Assembly: GCA_030762895.1 (NCBI GenBank)
Contig: CM061069.1
Location: forward strand, 3,999,178 to 4,063,177
Direction: 5' to 3'
Length of the DNA: 64,000 nt
Source: Sophora flavescens
Lineage: Eukaryota; Streptophyta; Magnoliopsida; Fabales; Fabaceae
Shown here piece by piece: positions 12,078-23,752 of this stretch (positions are counted from its first letter, which is position 1; every line of letters begins with the position of its first letter). Made by a program: the position numbers and the translations under genes. The notes under the pieces are model-generated. The model had not been told where the DNA came from. It saw nothing but the letters and a program-made list of their open reading frames with translations, and did not search any database.

Positions 12078-12992
12078 TAATGTGTGATAATACATAATTA
12101 AACGTTTCAGTTTCTGGTTGCAGACTGACTGATTTTGTCTTGTAGGTCAATTATGGAACCAGAAGTCGGACGTGGACGTGGCCGTTAAAGTGGCCGTATT
12201 GGCGGTCATGGTGGCGGCCGTGGTAATATAGGAGAGAACAATGATGATGCTGGTGAGATGAATTACGCAGCACAAGCCATAGCCAATGTTGCAACTACCT
12301 TAGCACAACAATCAGCTCTTATGGCTGCAATTAACCAACAAGATCAAATTTGAGCTGAGCAAGCTACTGAGGCTAGAGGATTAACTACCTTTTGTCGCCA
12401 GAATCCTCCGCAATTACATGGTGATACCAATCCTGAGAAGGCTGATTTGTGGATACAAGAATTGGAAAAGATCTTCAAGCTCATCAATAGCCTTGAAGGG
12501 GTGAAAGTTTTGTATGTTACTTTTCTGCTTTTAGCTGATGCATAATATTGGTGGAATCGTACTAGACAGCTGCTGGAAGCGGCAAACCAGGAAATAACTT
12601 GGAATGTTTTCCGTAATACTTTTATGGATAAGAACTTCCCTCAAAGCGCCAGAGTTGAGAAAGAACAAGAGTTTCTACGTCTACAACAGAGAGAACTGTC
12701 TGTGGGGAATGTGCGGCGAAGTTTGAACCCCTCACCAAGTATTTCCATTTCTTTCAATCTCAACCTGATGAGGGTTGGAAATGTGAGAAATTTGATGGAG
12801 GTCTACGATACAAGATTAAGGAGTCAGTGCTACCGCTTGAAATTCGTAACTTTTAAGCTTTGGTCGAAAAGTGTCGGAAGGTGGAACTGATGAGGAATGG
12901 GAGAGACAATCGGGCTAACATCGGAGGACCATCTCAATTTTAGAATCAATATTAGAATCAAAAGCAGGGACAAATTAAGGAGAAGCCATATG
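12078..12992 (+). pseudogene. gag array unit 4
   Basis: 915 bp. The N-terminus is cut by a TAA near 12186 and the tryptophan-rich motif by a TAA near 12543. It shares with unit 7 the ACAAGATTAAGG, GGAATGGGA and CGGGCTAACAT variants near its 3' end. Confidence 0.78.
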
Positions 12993-13893
12993 AAATGTGT
13001 GATAATACATAAGCATACTTTATAGTTTCTAGTTGCAGATTGACTGTTTTGTCTTGAAGGTCAATTATGGAACCAGAAGTCGGACGTGGACGTGACCGTA
13101 TAGGTGATCGTGGTGGGGGTCGTGGTAATATAGGAGAGAAAAATGATGATGCGGGTGGGATGAATTACGCTGCACAAGCCATGGCTAATGTTGCAACTGC
13201 CTTAGCACAACAAACAGCTCTAACGGCTGCACATAACCAACGAGATCAAATTTGAGCTAAGCAAACTGCTGAGGCTAGAGGATTAACTACCTTTCGTTGC
13301 CAGAATCCTCCGCATTCTCATGGTGATACCAATCTTGAGAAGGATGATTTGTGGATACAAGAATTGGAAAAGATCTTCAAGCTCATCAATAGCCTTGAAG
13401 TAGTGAAAGTCCCGTATGCTACTTTTCTGCTTTTAGGCAATGCCGAATATTGGTGGAATGGTACTAGACAGCTGCTGGAAGCAGCCAACAAGGAAATAAC
13501 TTGGAATGTTTTGCACACTACTTTTCTGGATAAGAACTTCCCTCAGCGCAAGTGTTGAGAAAGAATAAGGGTTTCTACGTCTACAACAGAGAGAACTGTC
13601 TGTTGGGGAATGTGGGGCAAAGTTTGAACCCATCACCAAGAATTTCTATTTCTTTCAAGCTCAACCTGATGAAGGTTGGAAATGTGAGAAATTCGATGGA
13701 GGTCTACGATATGAGATTAAGGAGTCAGTGCTACCGCTTGAAATTCGTATCTTTCAAGCTGTGGTCGAAAAGTGTCGGAAGGTGGAACTGACGAGGAATG
13801 GGAGAGACAATTGGGGTAACATCGTGGGACCATCTCAATTTTAGAATCAATATCAGAATAAAAGGGAGGAACAAGATCAGAAGAAGCAATATG
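12993..13893 (+). pseudogene. gag array unit 5
   Basis: 901 bp, start codon at 13067. The Gly/Arg tract is shortened. It shares with unit 8 the GAGCTAAGCAAACTG, CAATCTTGAGAAGG and AAAGAATAAGGG variants and a deletion near 13550 that shifts the frame. Confidence 0.78.
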
Positions 13894-14797
13894 TAATGTG
13901 TGATAATACATAAGCATACGTTTCCGTTTCTGGTTGCAGACACACTGATTTTGTCTTGTAGGTCAATTACGGAACCAGAAGTTGGACATGGACGTAGCGG
14001 TATAGGCGGTCGTGGTGGCGGCGGTGGTAATATAGGAGAGAACAATGACGATGCTGGTAGGATGAATTACGCAGCACAAGCCATGACCAATCTTGCAACT
14101 GCCATAACACAACAAACAACTCTTTTGGCTGCACATAACCAATAAGATCAAATTTGAGCTGAGCAAGCTATTGAGGCTAGAGGATTAACTACCTTTCGTC
14201 GCCAGAATCCTCCACAATTTCTTGGTGATACCAATCCTGAGAAGGCTGATTTGTCGATACAAGAATTGGAAAATATTTTCAAGCTCACCAATTGCCTTGA
14301 AGGAGTGAAAGTCCCGTATGCTACTTTTCCGCTTTTAAGCAATGCAGAATATTGGTTGAATGATACTAGACAGCTGCTGGAAGCGGGCAACCAGGAAATA
14401 ACTTGGAATGTTTCACACACTACTTTTCTGGAAAAGAACTTCCTTTAGAGCTCCAGAGTTGAGAAAGTACAAGAGTTTCTACGTCTACAACAGATAGAAC
14501 TGTCTGTTGGGGAATGTGCGGCGAAGTTTGAACCCCTCACCAAGTATTTCCATTTCTTTCAATCTCAACCTGATGAGGGTTGGAAATTTGAGAAATTCGA
14601 AAGAGGTCTACGATACGAGATTAAGGAGTCAGTGCTACCGCTTGAAATTCGTAACTTTCAAGCTTTGGTCGAAAAGTGTCGGAAGGTGGAACTGATGAGG
14701 AAAGGGAGAGACAATCGGGGTAACATCGGAGGACCGTCTCAATTTTAGAATCAATATCAGAATCAAAGGGAGGAACAAGCTCAGAAGAAGCCATATG
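13894..14797 (+). pseudogene. gag array unit 6
   Basis: 904 bp. The start ATG is ACG (near 13969), as in unit 9. It also shares with unit 9 a 12-bp loss in the Gly/Arg tract and the GTTTCACACACTAC and CAACAGATAGAACTG variants. Confidence 0.78.
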
Positions 14798-15700
14798 CAA
14801 TGTGTGATAATACATAAGCATACGTTTCAGTTTCTGGATGCAGACTGACTGATTTTGTCTTGTAGGTAAATTATGGAACCAGAAGTTGGACATGGATGTG
14901 GCCGTGGAAGTGGCCGTATAGGCGGTCGTGGTGGAGACAATGGTAATATAAGAGATAACAATAATGATGCTGGTGGGATGAATTGCGCAGCACAAGCCAT
15001 GGCCAATGTTGCAACCGCCATAGCACATCAAACAGCTCTTATGGCTGCACATAACCAACCAGATCAAATTTGAGCTGAGCAAGCTGCTGTGGCTAGAGGA
15101 TTAACTACCTATCATCGCCAGAATCCTATGTTATTTCTTGGTGATAGCAATCCTGGGAAGGATGATTTGTCGACACAAGAATTGGAAAAGATTTTCAAGC
15201 TCATCAATAGCCTTGAAGGAATGAAAGTCCCGTATGCTACTTTTCTGCTTTTAGGCGATGCAGAATATTGGTGGAATGGTACTAGACAGCTGCTGGAAGC
15301 GGGCAACCAGGAAATTACTTGGAATGTTTTCCGCACTACTTTTCTGGATAAGAACTTCCCTCAGAACGCTAGAGTTGAGAAAGAACAAGAGTTTCTACGT
15401 CTACAACAGAGAGAACTGTCTGTGGGGAGTGTGCGGCGAAGTTTGAACTCCTCACCAAGTATTTCCATTTCTTTCAAGCTCAACCTGATAACGGTTGGAA
15501 ATGTGAGAAATTCGAAGGAGGTATACGATACAAGATTAAGGAGTCGGCGCTACCGCTTGAAATTCGTAACTTTCAAGCTTTGGTCAAAAAGTGTCAGAAG
15601 GTGGAACTGATGAGGAATGGGATAGACAATCGGGCTAACATTGGAGGACCATCTCAATTTTAGAATCAAAAGGAGGGAAAAAATAAGGAGAATCCATAAG
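14798..15700 (+). pseudogene. gag array unit 7
   Basis: 903 bp, start codon at 14873. The frame is open over 15089-15410, covering most of the capsid N-terminal half, then shifts near 15425 through loss of one base (GTCTGTGGGGAG). It is the sister of unit 4. Confidence 0.78.
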
Positions 15701-16604
15701 TAATGTGTGATAATACATAAGCATACATTTTAGTTTCTGGTTGCAGATTGACTGTTTTGTCTTGATGGTCAATTATGGAAACAGAAGTCGGACGTGGACG
15801 TGGTTGTGGAAGTGGCCGTATAGGCGGTCGTGGTGGTGGCCGTGGTAATATAGGAGAGAAAAATGATGATACGGGTGGGATGAATTACGCTGCACAAGCC
15901 ATGGCTAATGTTGCAACTGCCTTAGCACAACAAACAACTCTAACGGCTGCACATAACCAACGAGATCAAATTTGAGCTAAGCAAACTGATGAGGCTAGAG
16001 GATTAACTACCTTTCGTTGCCAGAATCCTACGCAATTTCATGGTGATACCAATCTTGAGAAGGCTGATTTGTGGATACAAGAATTGGAAAAGATCTTCAA
16101 GCTCATCAATAGCCTTGAAGGAGTGAAAGTCCCGTATGCTACTTTTCTGCTTTTAGGCGATGCCGAATATTGGTGGAATGGTACTAGACAGCTGCTGGAA
16201 GCGGCCAACAAGGAAATAACTTGGAATTTTTTGCACACTACATTTCTGGATAAGAACTTCCCTCAGCGCCAGTGTTGAGAAAGAATAAGGGTTTCTACGT
16301 CTACAACAGAGAGAACTGTCTGTTGGGGAATGTGCGACAATTTACAACAAGAATTTCTATTTCTTTCAAGCTCAACCTGATGGGGGTTGTAAATGTGAGA
16401 AATTCGATGGAGGTCTACGATACGAGATTAAGGAGTCAGTTCTACCACTTGAAATTCGTATCTTTCAAGCTTTGGTCGAAAAGTGTCGGAAGGTGGAACT
16501 GATGAGGAAGGGGAGAGACAATTGGGGTAACATCGGAGGACCATCTCAATTTTAGAATCAATATCAGAATCAAAGGGAGGAACAAGCTCAGAAGAAGCAA
16601 TATG
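15701..16604 (+). pseudogene. gag array unit 8
   Basis: 904 bp, start codon at 15775. It is the sister of unit 5 and shares its deletion at the FPQ position (near 16265). A further private deletion near 16340 removes part of the KFEPLTKY region. Confidence 0.78.
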
Positions 16605-17464
16605 TAATGTGTGATAATACATGAGCATACGTTTCAATTTCTGGTTGCAGACTGACTTATTTTGTCTTGTAGGTCAATTACGGAACCAAAAGTTGGACGT
16701 GGACGTAGCCGTATAGGCGGTTGTGGTGGCGGCGGTGGTAATAAAGGAGAGAACAATGACGATGCCGGTGGGATGAATTACGCAGCACAAGCCATGACCA
16801 ATGTTGCAACTGCCATAGCACAACAAACAGCTCTTATGGCCGCACATAACCAACAAGATCAAATTTGAGCTGAGCTAGTTGTTGAGGCTAGAGGATTAAC
16901 TACCTTTCATCGCCAGAATCCTCTGCAATTTCTTGGTGATAAAAATCGCGAGAAGTCTGATTTGTCGATACTAGAATTGGAAAAGATTTTCAAGCTCATC
17001 AATTGCCTTGAAGGAGTGAAAGCCCGTACGCTACTTTTCCGCTTTTAGGCGATGCAGAATATTGGTGGAATGGTACTAGACAGCTGCTGGAAGCGGCCAA
17101 CCAGGAAATAACTTGGAATGTTTCACACACTACTTTTCTGGAAAATAACTTCCCTCAGAGCTCCAGAGTTGAGAAAGAACAAGAGTTTCTATGTCTACAA
17201 CAGATAGAACTGTCTTTTGGGGAATGGGCGGCGAAGTTTGAACCCCTCATTAAGTACTTCCATTTCTTTCAATCTCAACCTGATGAGGGTTGGAAATGTG
17301 ATAAATTCGAAAGAGGTCTACGATACGAGATTAAGGAGTCAGTGCTACCGCTTGAAATTCGTAACTTTCAAGCTTTGGTCGAAAAGTGTCGGAAGGTGGA
17401 CCATCTCAATTTTAGAATCAATATCAGAATCAAAGGGAGGAACAAGCTCAAAAGATGCCATATG
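16605..17464 (+). pseudogene. gag array unit 9 (shortened)
   Basis: 860 bp. It has an ACG in place of the start ATG, as in unit 6. About 45 bp is missing near 17400, joining GGAAGGTGGA directly to CCATCTCAAT. The deletion lies between two short GGA-rich repeats. Confidence 0.78.
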
Positions 17465-18040
17465 TAATGTGTGATAGTACATAAGCATACGTTTCAGTTT
17501 CTGGTTGCAGACTGACTGATTTTGTCTTGAAGGTCAATTATGGAACCAGAAGTCGGATGTGGACGTGGCTGTGGAAGGGGCGGTATAGGCGGTCGTGGTG
17601 GCGGCCGTGGTAATATAGGAGAGAACAATCATGATGGTGGTGGGATGAATTACGCAGCACAATCTATGTCCAATGTTGCAACTGCCATAGCACAACAAAC
17701 AACTCTTATGGCTGCACATAACCAAAAAGATCAAATTTGAGCTGAGCAAGCTGTTGAGGCTAGAGGATTAACTACAATTCGTCGCCATAATCCTCCGCAA
17801 TTTCTTGGTGATACCTATCCTGAGAAGGCTGATTTGTGGATACAAGAATTGGAAAAGATTTTATAGCTCATCAATAGCCTTGAAGGAGTGAAAGTTCCGT
17901 ATGCTACTTTTCTACTTTTAGGTGATGCAGAATATTGGTGGAATGGTACTAGACAGCTACTGGAAGCGGGCAACCAGGAAATAACTTGGAATGTTTTCCG
18001 AACTACTTTTCTGGATAAGAACTTCCCACGGAGCACCAGA
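17465..18040 (+). pseudogene. gag array unit 10 (truncated)
   Basis: Only the first ~576 bp is present, ending at the FPQ position. A TAG near 17863 interrupts the capsid region. The break at 18040/18041 joins a piece of the same unit in reverse orientation. Confidence 0.78.
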
Positions 18041-18379
18041 AACTGAAACGTATGCTTATGTATTATCACACATTACATATGGCTTCTTATGAGCTTGTTC
18101 CTCCCTTTGATTCTGATATTGATTTTAAAATTGTTATGGTCCTCCGATGTTACCCCGATTGTCTCTCCCCTTCCTCATCAATTCCACCTTCCGACACTTT
18201 TCGACCAAAGCTTGAAAGTTACGAATTTCAAGCGGTAGCACTGACTCCTTAATATCGATTCGTAGACCTCTTTCGAATTTCTCACATTTCCAACCCTCTT
18301 CCGGTTGAGCTTGAAAGAAATGGAAATACTTGGTAAGGGGTTCAAACTTCGTCGCACATTCCCCAACAGACAGTTCTCT
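18041..18379 (-). pseudogene. Inverted 3' piece of a gag array unit
   Basis: Read on the minus strand this matches the last third of a unit, from GAGAACTGTCTGTTGGGGAA through the KESVLPLEI region, the family-wide TAG, and the leader of a following unit. It therefore spans a unit-to-unit junction, which shows that tandem amplification came before the inversion. Its inner end abuts unit 10 and its outer end abuts the LINE fragment. Confidence 0.85.
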
Positions 18380-19072
18380 TATTGATTTCTGATTTGGTTT
18401 CTATGGATGATAACAATATGCTTATTGATTTGTCATCAATGGAGGAAGTCAAAAATGTTGTTTTTGCATTAAATGGAGATGGAGCACATGGTCTGGATGG
18501 ATTTGGAGGATTCTTCTTTCAAAAATATTGGAATATAGTTGTTGTGGATGTGTTTATGGTTGTGGTTCAATGTTTTCAAACATAGCCGGTTGCTTCCCAA
18601 TTATAATTCAAATGTAGTGGTATTAATCCCAAAAGTTCCTGAAGCAGACAGAGTAGACCTATATAGGCCTTTTGCGTTGGCCAATTTTAAATCCAAAATC
18701 ATCTCCAAAGTCATGGCAGATAGGTTGTCAAAGGTTGCAGCAATGATAATTTCAGAACATCAAAGAGGCTTTGTTCAAGGTAGGCAAATTTCAGAATGCA
18801 TTTTTTTAACATCAGAAGCTATTAATCTCCTTGATAAAAGGTCATTTGGTGGAAATTTAGCAATGAAAACAGACATCCTAAAAGATTTTGACACTCTTGA
18901 TTGGAGTTTTCTATTGAAAGTCCTCAAATGCTTTGGTTTTGCTCAAAAGTTCTGTCATTTGAGTAGAAGTTATTCTGAAATCAGAAAAACTCTCCATTTT
19001 TGCTAATGGTAATCCAGTAGGGTTTTTTTTTCTTGCAAAAGGGGTGTTAGGCAAGGGGATACGTTGTCCCTA
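18380..19072 (+). pseudogene. LINE (L1-type) reverse-transcriptase fragment
   Basis: Two frames together give a plant L1 reverse transcriptase. 18382-18585 carries EEVKNVVFALNGDGAHG and DGFGGFFFQKYW. 18590-19000 carries NVVVLIPKVPEADRVD, RPFALANFKSKIISK, ISEHQRGFVQGR, AINLLDKRSFGGNLAMK and a DTLDWSFLLKVL motif. After a further shift, KRGVRQGDTLS is readable at 19035-19070. The region matches fingers and palm up to just before the catalytic FADD box, which is absent. Frameshifts occur near 18585 and 19005. Endonuclease, ORF1 and a poly-A tail are not present, so it is a truncated relic cut at both ends. Confidence 0.85.
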
Positions 19073-19974
19073 GAGGAATGCATATCCCTTCGTTGTCTTC
19101 TTTCTTCCCAATCCAAGGATTTCTTATTACTTCCAAATATGTAACAAAATCCAACACTTTCTTACTTTTATTTTTAAGGATACTTTTATTATTGAAGAAC
19201 ATACCACACGATTCCTATATTTTATTAAAGTAAGATATTTGCATTTACTATAGCAAAGAGCTTCAAAAGCTAGCTCTCATTTTTTCTACTCATTGATAAA
19301 AGCTGCTTCATCCAAAGTGCATTAAATATGGACCTTTGCCATATAAAAAACTAAAAGAGAATCGACCACTATGACATGTTATAAGCGATTCTACAAAAAT
19401 ATTAGCACTGATATGTTTTTCATTGATGGACAAGTAGGTCCTATACGAACGAGAGGAGGGGTGTTCTTTTTCTAGCTTGCACAGATATTAGGGAGTTGAG
19501 ATATTATATTTTCATAGTCTCTATTTTGTTCTTTATACTTTTATTCATTTTTTGGGTCATAGGAAGATTTCTTTATTTTGCTCTACTTTTCTCTGAATAG
19601 TCCTACATTCATTTTAAATTGTGTAAGTTATACATGTTTCATTATGTATTGTTTGGATAACCGTTTTGTTGTCTTTTTCTATGCTACTTTAGATTTTTCC
19701 TTGTAGATTTTCTGGAGGGCTTAGTGGCTGCTAATTTTTCATTGAATCGAAAGTTTATGTTGTGGCATAGTTGTCTGAATTTATAGAATATGGTAATCCG
19801 AAAAGATATAAATGAAACAAAGTGATAATTTCATTTTCGGTTGAGTAAACTCAATGATGCTACTAGAGAATATTGATTACTTGTTTCAATTTTTTAAGTT
19901 CATGGTTTGAAATTTGTATTTATTTGCATGGATAAGAAGTATATTTGTATCTCATTCAGTAAAATATATTTCAG

Positions 19975-20037
19975 GTTACCATGGAAGAACATCCAAGTGA
20001 GACCATCACAAATAATTTCACGGATAAGTGGTGGGAA
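19975..20037 (+). pseudogene. FYRC-domain exon fragment, 5' piece (arm 1)
   Basis: Follows a splice-acceptor-like ATATTTCAG. It encodes VTMEEHPSETITNNFTDK, the lead-in to a FYRC domain as found in JMJ14/JMJ18-type (KDM5-like) histone demethylases of plants. The conserved CW pair reads WW here. The exon is interrupted after GAA by the CACTA element and continues at 27482. Confidence 0.65.
20035..20037. repeat. Target site duplication (GAA) of the CACTA element
   Basis: GAA here and again at 27482-27484. Removing the element and one GAA restores the reading seen in the uninterrupted arm 2 exon. Confidence 0.85.
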
Positions 20038-20065
20038 CACTACAATATTTTCTAGTTTAGGCAAC
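20038..20065 (+). repeat. CACTA left terminal inverted repeat
   Basis: Begins CACTACA and ends TTTAGGCAAC. Four of 28 positions differ from the complement of the right end. Confidence 0.9.
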
Positions 20066-20079
20066 AATAAAAAACTGTT

Positions 20080-20340
20080 CCTAAAAGTATAAAAACCGTT
20101 GCCTAAACCTTAGGCAGCGGTTTGGCAACGGTTAAAAAAGCGTTCTCTGGGTGGCCGTTTCCTATTCCCTTAGGCAACGGTTTTTGCTTTTGGCCATGGT
20201 ATATCAATAACCGTTGCCTAAATATGGGGAATAGGCAACGGCTTTTTGACTACCTATTGGCAACAGTTTTCAGTATTTCACATTTAGGCAACGGTTTTAA
20301 AGCTCAACCTATACGTTTCAGCAACAGTTATTAAAATGTC
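20080..20340 (+). repeat. CACTA left subterminal repeats
   Basis: About eight copies of GGCAACGG or its complement CCGTTGCC in both orientations, for example at 20094, 20117, 20162, 20212 and 20288. Such motifs are the binding sites of the TNPA-type protein in En/Spm elements. Binding here is inferred. Confidence 0.8.
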
Positions 20341-21593
20341 GGCAACTAATATTGGGAACATTTATTGAATTGTTGGTGGATAGTATAGAGAACATTTATT
20401 TAACTGTTGGAAGATAGTATAGGGAACGATTTCATAAGTGTTGGTAGACGTTTCAACCACAGTTGCATCCTATAACAAAGGCGACACTTTAATGTTGTAG
20501 AATAATATAGAAAGCGATTAAAACAACTTAAGGGTATATTATTTTACTTGCACATTGAAATAAAAGTGAAACCACAATACTACATTGAAATATTATGTAT
20601 ATTGACAACATATGCATCCATAAAACACTATCATATATCATCTGATATTTATAACTCTAAAATATAGAAGATTAAATTATATTCATCAAGTGAAAAAAAA
20701 GCTAACATAATAGTTTTCTTCTAAAATCCAAAAGAAAAAAGAAAAACATCCATAAAGATTATATGCTTAAATGTATGTTAATATCATCATTCGTCTTCTA
20801 TGTCTTGATATTGTTCTTCCTCACTAAGAAAATCTTCCTGCATATATGACAAAAGATATATAAGTTAGAAGCTGAGTTATATAGTTCAATTAGATTATGA
20901 AATGAGGAGAAAATGGAAACATGCTACTGTACTTTATATAACATGAGCCTTTATAAGCTACCTAGTCTCTTCGCTCCCTAATGATACCAAGAAAACAAGT
21001 CTCAAGCATTATTGCCAAGTAATGAACCAATAATATAATAGGTCATTCTCCACCATTTTATATTAAGTAACAAAAGCATGACAAGTAACATTTTTTTTAT
21101 GTGTGCTAAACTATATTTATATTTGAGTACAAGGGGTACATGAACCCGTATACAATAAAAGAGAACGCTAAGGTAAAATTTCAACCAAGAGTAACAATTT
21201 ACAACTAGGTTGAAATTCTCACTTGTGATCCAACAAAAACACATCCCCATGGACATAGTACAGACCAACAGGACCCAACACATCTAATGACCATACAAGG
21301 CCAAAACCAAAACCAAAAACCAAACTCAAGTGTAAAAGCTAGCTGAATATTCAAAGGCCCACCAGATATATTTAAGAATTTTTTGAAAAGACAAGAGCTC
21401 ACCAGAATTGTACAACACCACATTACCGACTTGAAGAACCATGGAACGAAAAAACAAGAAACAAAAGCTACCCATATAAGGTACAAACTAATATCAGTAG
21501 AAGCATAAACCATGTAAAGCCTTCAAACTATAAAAAATCATGAAGGTAGAGAAAAATAGCTTATAGTCACTCCTCCTCCTTTGCATTACCACT
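20341..21593. other. CACTA left interior, non-coding
   Basis: AT-rich sequence with no supported gene. The 93- and 102-codon minus-strand frames at 21002-21513 have low-complexity hydrophobic translations and no family match. A short block near 21120-21160 (GAGTACAAGGGGTACATGAACCCGTATACA-like) recurs in diverged form at 24625-24655. Confidence 0.5.
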
Positions 21594-23752
21594 TTAAATT
21601 AATAAGATATTTAAGTCACTATATTCCCCTTTAGGACACCTATTGACAAAGTCCAATTGACAAAGTATTTCCGCAATCTCTGTTTCTAAGTAATCCAAAT
21701 CTTGCACTTGGATAGCTTTCTGACATAGAGAGCGAAAAAAAGAACCAAGACGAATGAGAGGGTGAGCCACTACATTGGGCATTGTGCTTCTTATTGCTAT
21801 TTGTAACAAGTAATGTAACATAAAATGTGCATCATGACTCTTATAACCAGATATTTTCTTTTCAGTAACCTGGACACATCTTGATATATTTGATGCACTA
21901 CCATCTGGGAATTTGGCATCTTTCAAAACACTGCAAAAATTACCCTTCTCTTCCGGAGTCATTGAGAAACATGCTTTTGCAAACTCTGCACGACCTCCAC
22001 CAATCTCCCTTGGATGAAGTTTCTTTCTAATTCCCATTTCTTGCAAATCATAACGAGCATTGACATGATCTTTTGTTTTCCCTGAGATATCCAAAAGAGT
22101 CCCAATAATATTATCACATATGTTTTTTTCTATGTGCATCACATCAAGATTATGACGTAATGTATTATGTACCCAATATGGCAACTCAAAAAAAATTGAC
22201 CGCTTTTTCCACGGACCATCAATTTTCTATTTTTTCTTCTTCCCAAATACATTGTTGAAAGATTTTAAGTTTTCTAAGATCTCTGACCCTTCTAACAAAG
22301 GCGGTGCATATCTAAGTTATGTTCTTCCATTAAGAGACTTTCTATTAGCTCTCCAAGAATGGCCTATTGGCAAAAAAACACGATGATCCATATAACACAT
22401 CTTATGACTATGTTTCAAGTAGATTGAAGAAGTGTTATAATTACAAGATGCACATGCTAACTTTCCTTTAGTGCTCCAACCAGACAACATAGCATACCCA
22501 GGGTAGTCACTAATAGTCCATAAAAGAGCTGTACGCATTGAAAATGTTTGATTTCTTGAGGCATCATATGTCTCCACTCCTAATTCCCACAAATCCTTCA
22601 ACTCCTCAATCAATGGTTGAAGGTACACATCGATATTATTTTCGGGTGATTGTGGTCCAGGAATTAGTAATGACAATATAGTATATTCAGACTTCATGCA
22701 AAACCATGGTGGATAATTGTATACCATCATCATGATAGGCCATGTACTGTGAGATATACTCATAGTCCTAAATGGATTGAATCCATCACTAGTCAAGCCA
22801 AGTCTTACATTACGAGGCTCAAATGCAAAATCAGGATGAAGCCTATCAAAGTCTTTCCATGCTTGGCCATCAGCGGGATGCCTCAATTTCCCATCCTTTG
22901 AGCGCTCTTCTTCATGCCACCTCATTGACTCGGCTGTCTTTGAACACATAAATAACCTTTGAAGTCTAGGAATCAAGGGAAAGTGGCTCAAAATCTTTGC
23001 AGGGACTTTATGCTCATTTTTTGGTTGCTCAAACTCACAATTTACTTTAGGGAATTCCTTCCATCATGAAACTTTACAAAACCTGCAGGAATCGTCATTC
23101 TCATGCTCTCTCCAATATAACATGCAATCATTCGGACATGCATTAATCTTTTTATAATCAAGACCTAAGTCCTTAATCATGGCCTTTGTTTTGTTGAAAG
23201 ATTCAGGAATGTTTAGATGAGGCATCGCTTCTTTCAATAGTTCTAAAAGCGCAGTGAATGATGCATTGCTCCATCCATGAAGACACTTCAATAAGTACAT
23301 TCGAATTATGAATGATAAAGTAGAGAACTTTTGTATCCCGGATACAATTCTTGTTTTGCCTCATTAACCAAATTGTAGAATTTTCTTGCACCCTCATTAG
23401 GACCTTCATTAACTCCCTCTACTTCTGCCACATCTTTGAATGTGTCATACAATAAGCCATCAATGTCATCATGTGAGTCCTCTTGATCTTCCATGTTATT
23501 GTCGATTTCCATTGGCAGCATTCGCTCCCCATGGTTTACCCAAACATCATAGCCTTTTAAAAATCATGTGCCTATTAAATGATCATAAACCACATTTCTT
23601 TTTGCCCAACAACGATTTCTACATTTGGCACAAGGACACAAAATCTCATCTCCTTGAGGTCTTCCTATAGTGTAGGCAAAATCTAAGAATGACTCAACAC
23701 CATTGAAATACTCTTCACTAAACCTTGGCAATTTAGTCCACTCTTTGTCCAT
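21594..23752 (-). pseudogene. Broken TNP2-type CACTA transposase
   Basis: Read from 23752 downwards. The transposase-associated domain comes first (MDKEWTKLPRF, then CPCAKCRNRC, 23752-23564). Then come an acidic linker (23521-23306) and the zinc-finger-like stretch YKKINACPNDCMLYW and CRFC (23300-23064). The catalytic Transposase_21 region follows (22991-22317), with LGLTSDGFNPF, VETYDAS and CNYNTSS. The last part (22184-21594) carries the LDVMHIEKN motif and MGIRKKLHP. Frames are separated by stops near 23066, 22315 and 22230 and by a shift near 23300. The C-terminal domains usual in this family are missing after ILCQLDFV. In intact elements this protein cuts the CACTA ends. Confidence 0.88.

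Larger units (their letters stand above)
9331..18040 (+). repeat. Tandem array of ten ~0.9-kb gag units
   Basis: Ten head-to-tail copies of one unit. Unit starts at the TAATGTGTGATAATAC motif are 9331, 10246, 11162, 12078, 12993, 13894, 14798, 15701, 16605 and 17465. Each unit holds a short leader, a Gly/Arg-rich gag N-terminus (MEPEVGRGRGRG) and a Ty3/gypsy capsid region (WIQELEKIFKL, AEYWWNGTRQ, EITWNVF). It breaks off just before the zinc knuckle would begin. LTR, protease, RT and integrase are absent from the unit. All units share stop codons, so the unit was already defective when amplified. Units 4-5-6 and 7-8-9 pair up by shared variants, which is a three-unit higher-order repeat. Confidence 0.9.
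19091..20037 (+). repeat. Palindrome arm 1, outer part
   Basis: Reverse complement of 29830-30404 plus 41131-41460 with moderate divergence. From the outside in it contains ~310 bp matching 41131-41460, ~550 bp of AT-rich non-coding DNA matching 29890-30400, and the start of a FYRC exon. The outer edge is CGTTGTCTTC, mirrored by GAAGACAACG at 41460. The arm continues at 27482, after the CACTA insertion. Confidence 0.85.

Noticed and set aside
13731..14045. Minus-strand frames across the gag array (for example Pro-rich 104 codons here, and 71-codon frames starting MLSSNL)
   Set aside because: Shadows of the Gly/Arg-rich gag N-terminus read backwards. They recur once per unit.
14507..14695. 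Repeated 60-80-codon plus-strand frames reading NVRRSLNPSPSISISF
   Set aside because: Out-of-phase reading of the capsid-coding stretch. The correct phase gives the gag sequence EPLTKYFHFFQAQPDEGW.
23306..23521. A separate host gene with an acidic N-terminus
   Set aside because: It lies in order between the transposase-associated domain and the zinc-finger-like part of the TNP2-type protein and is best read as its linker.
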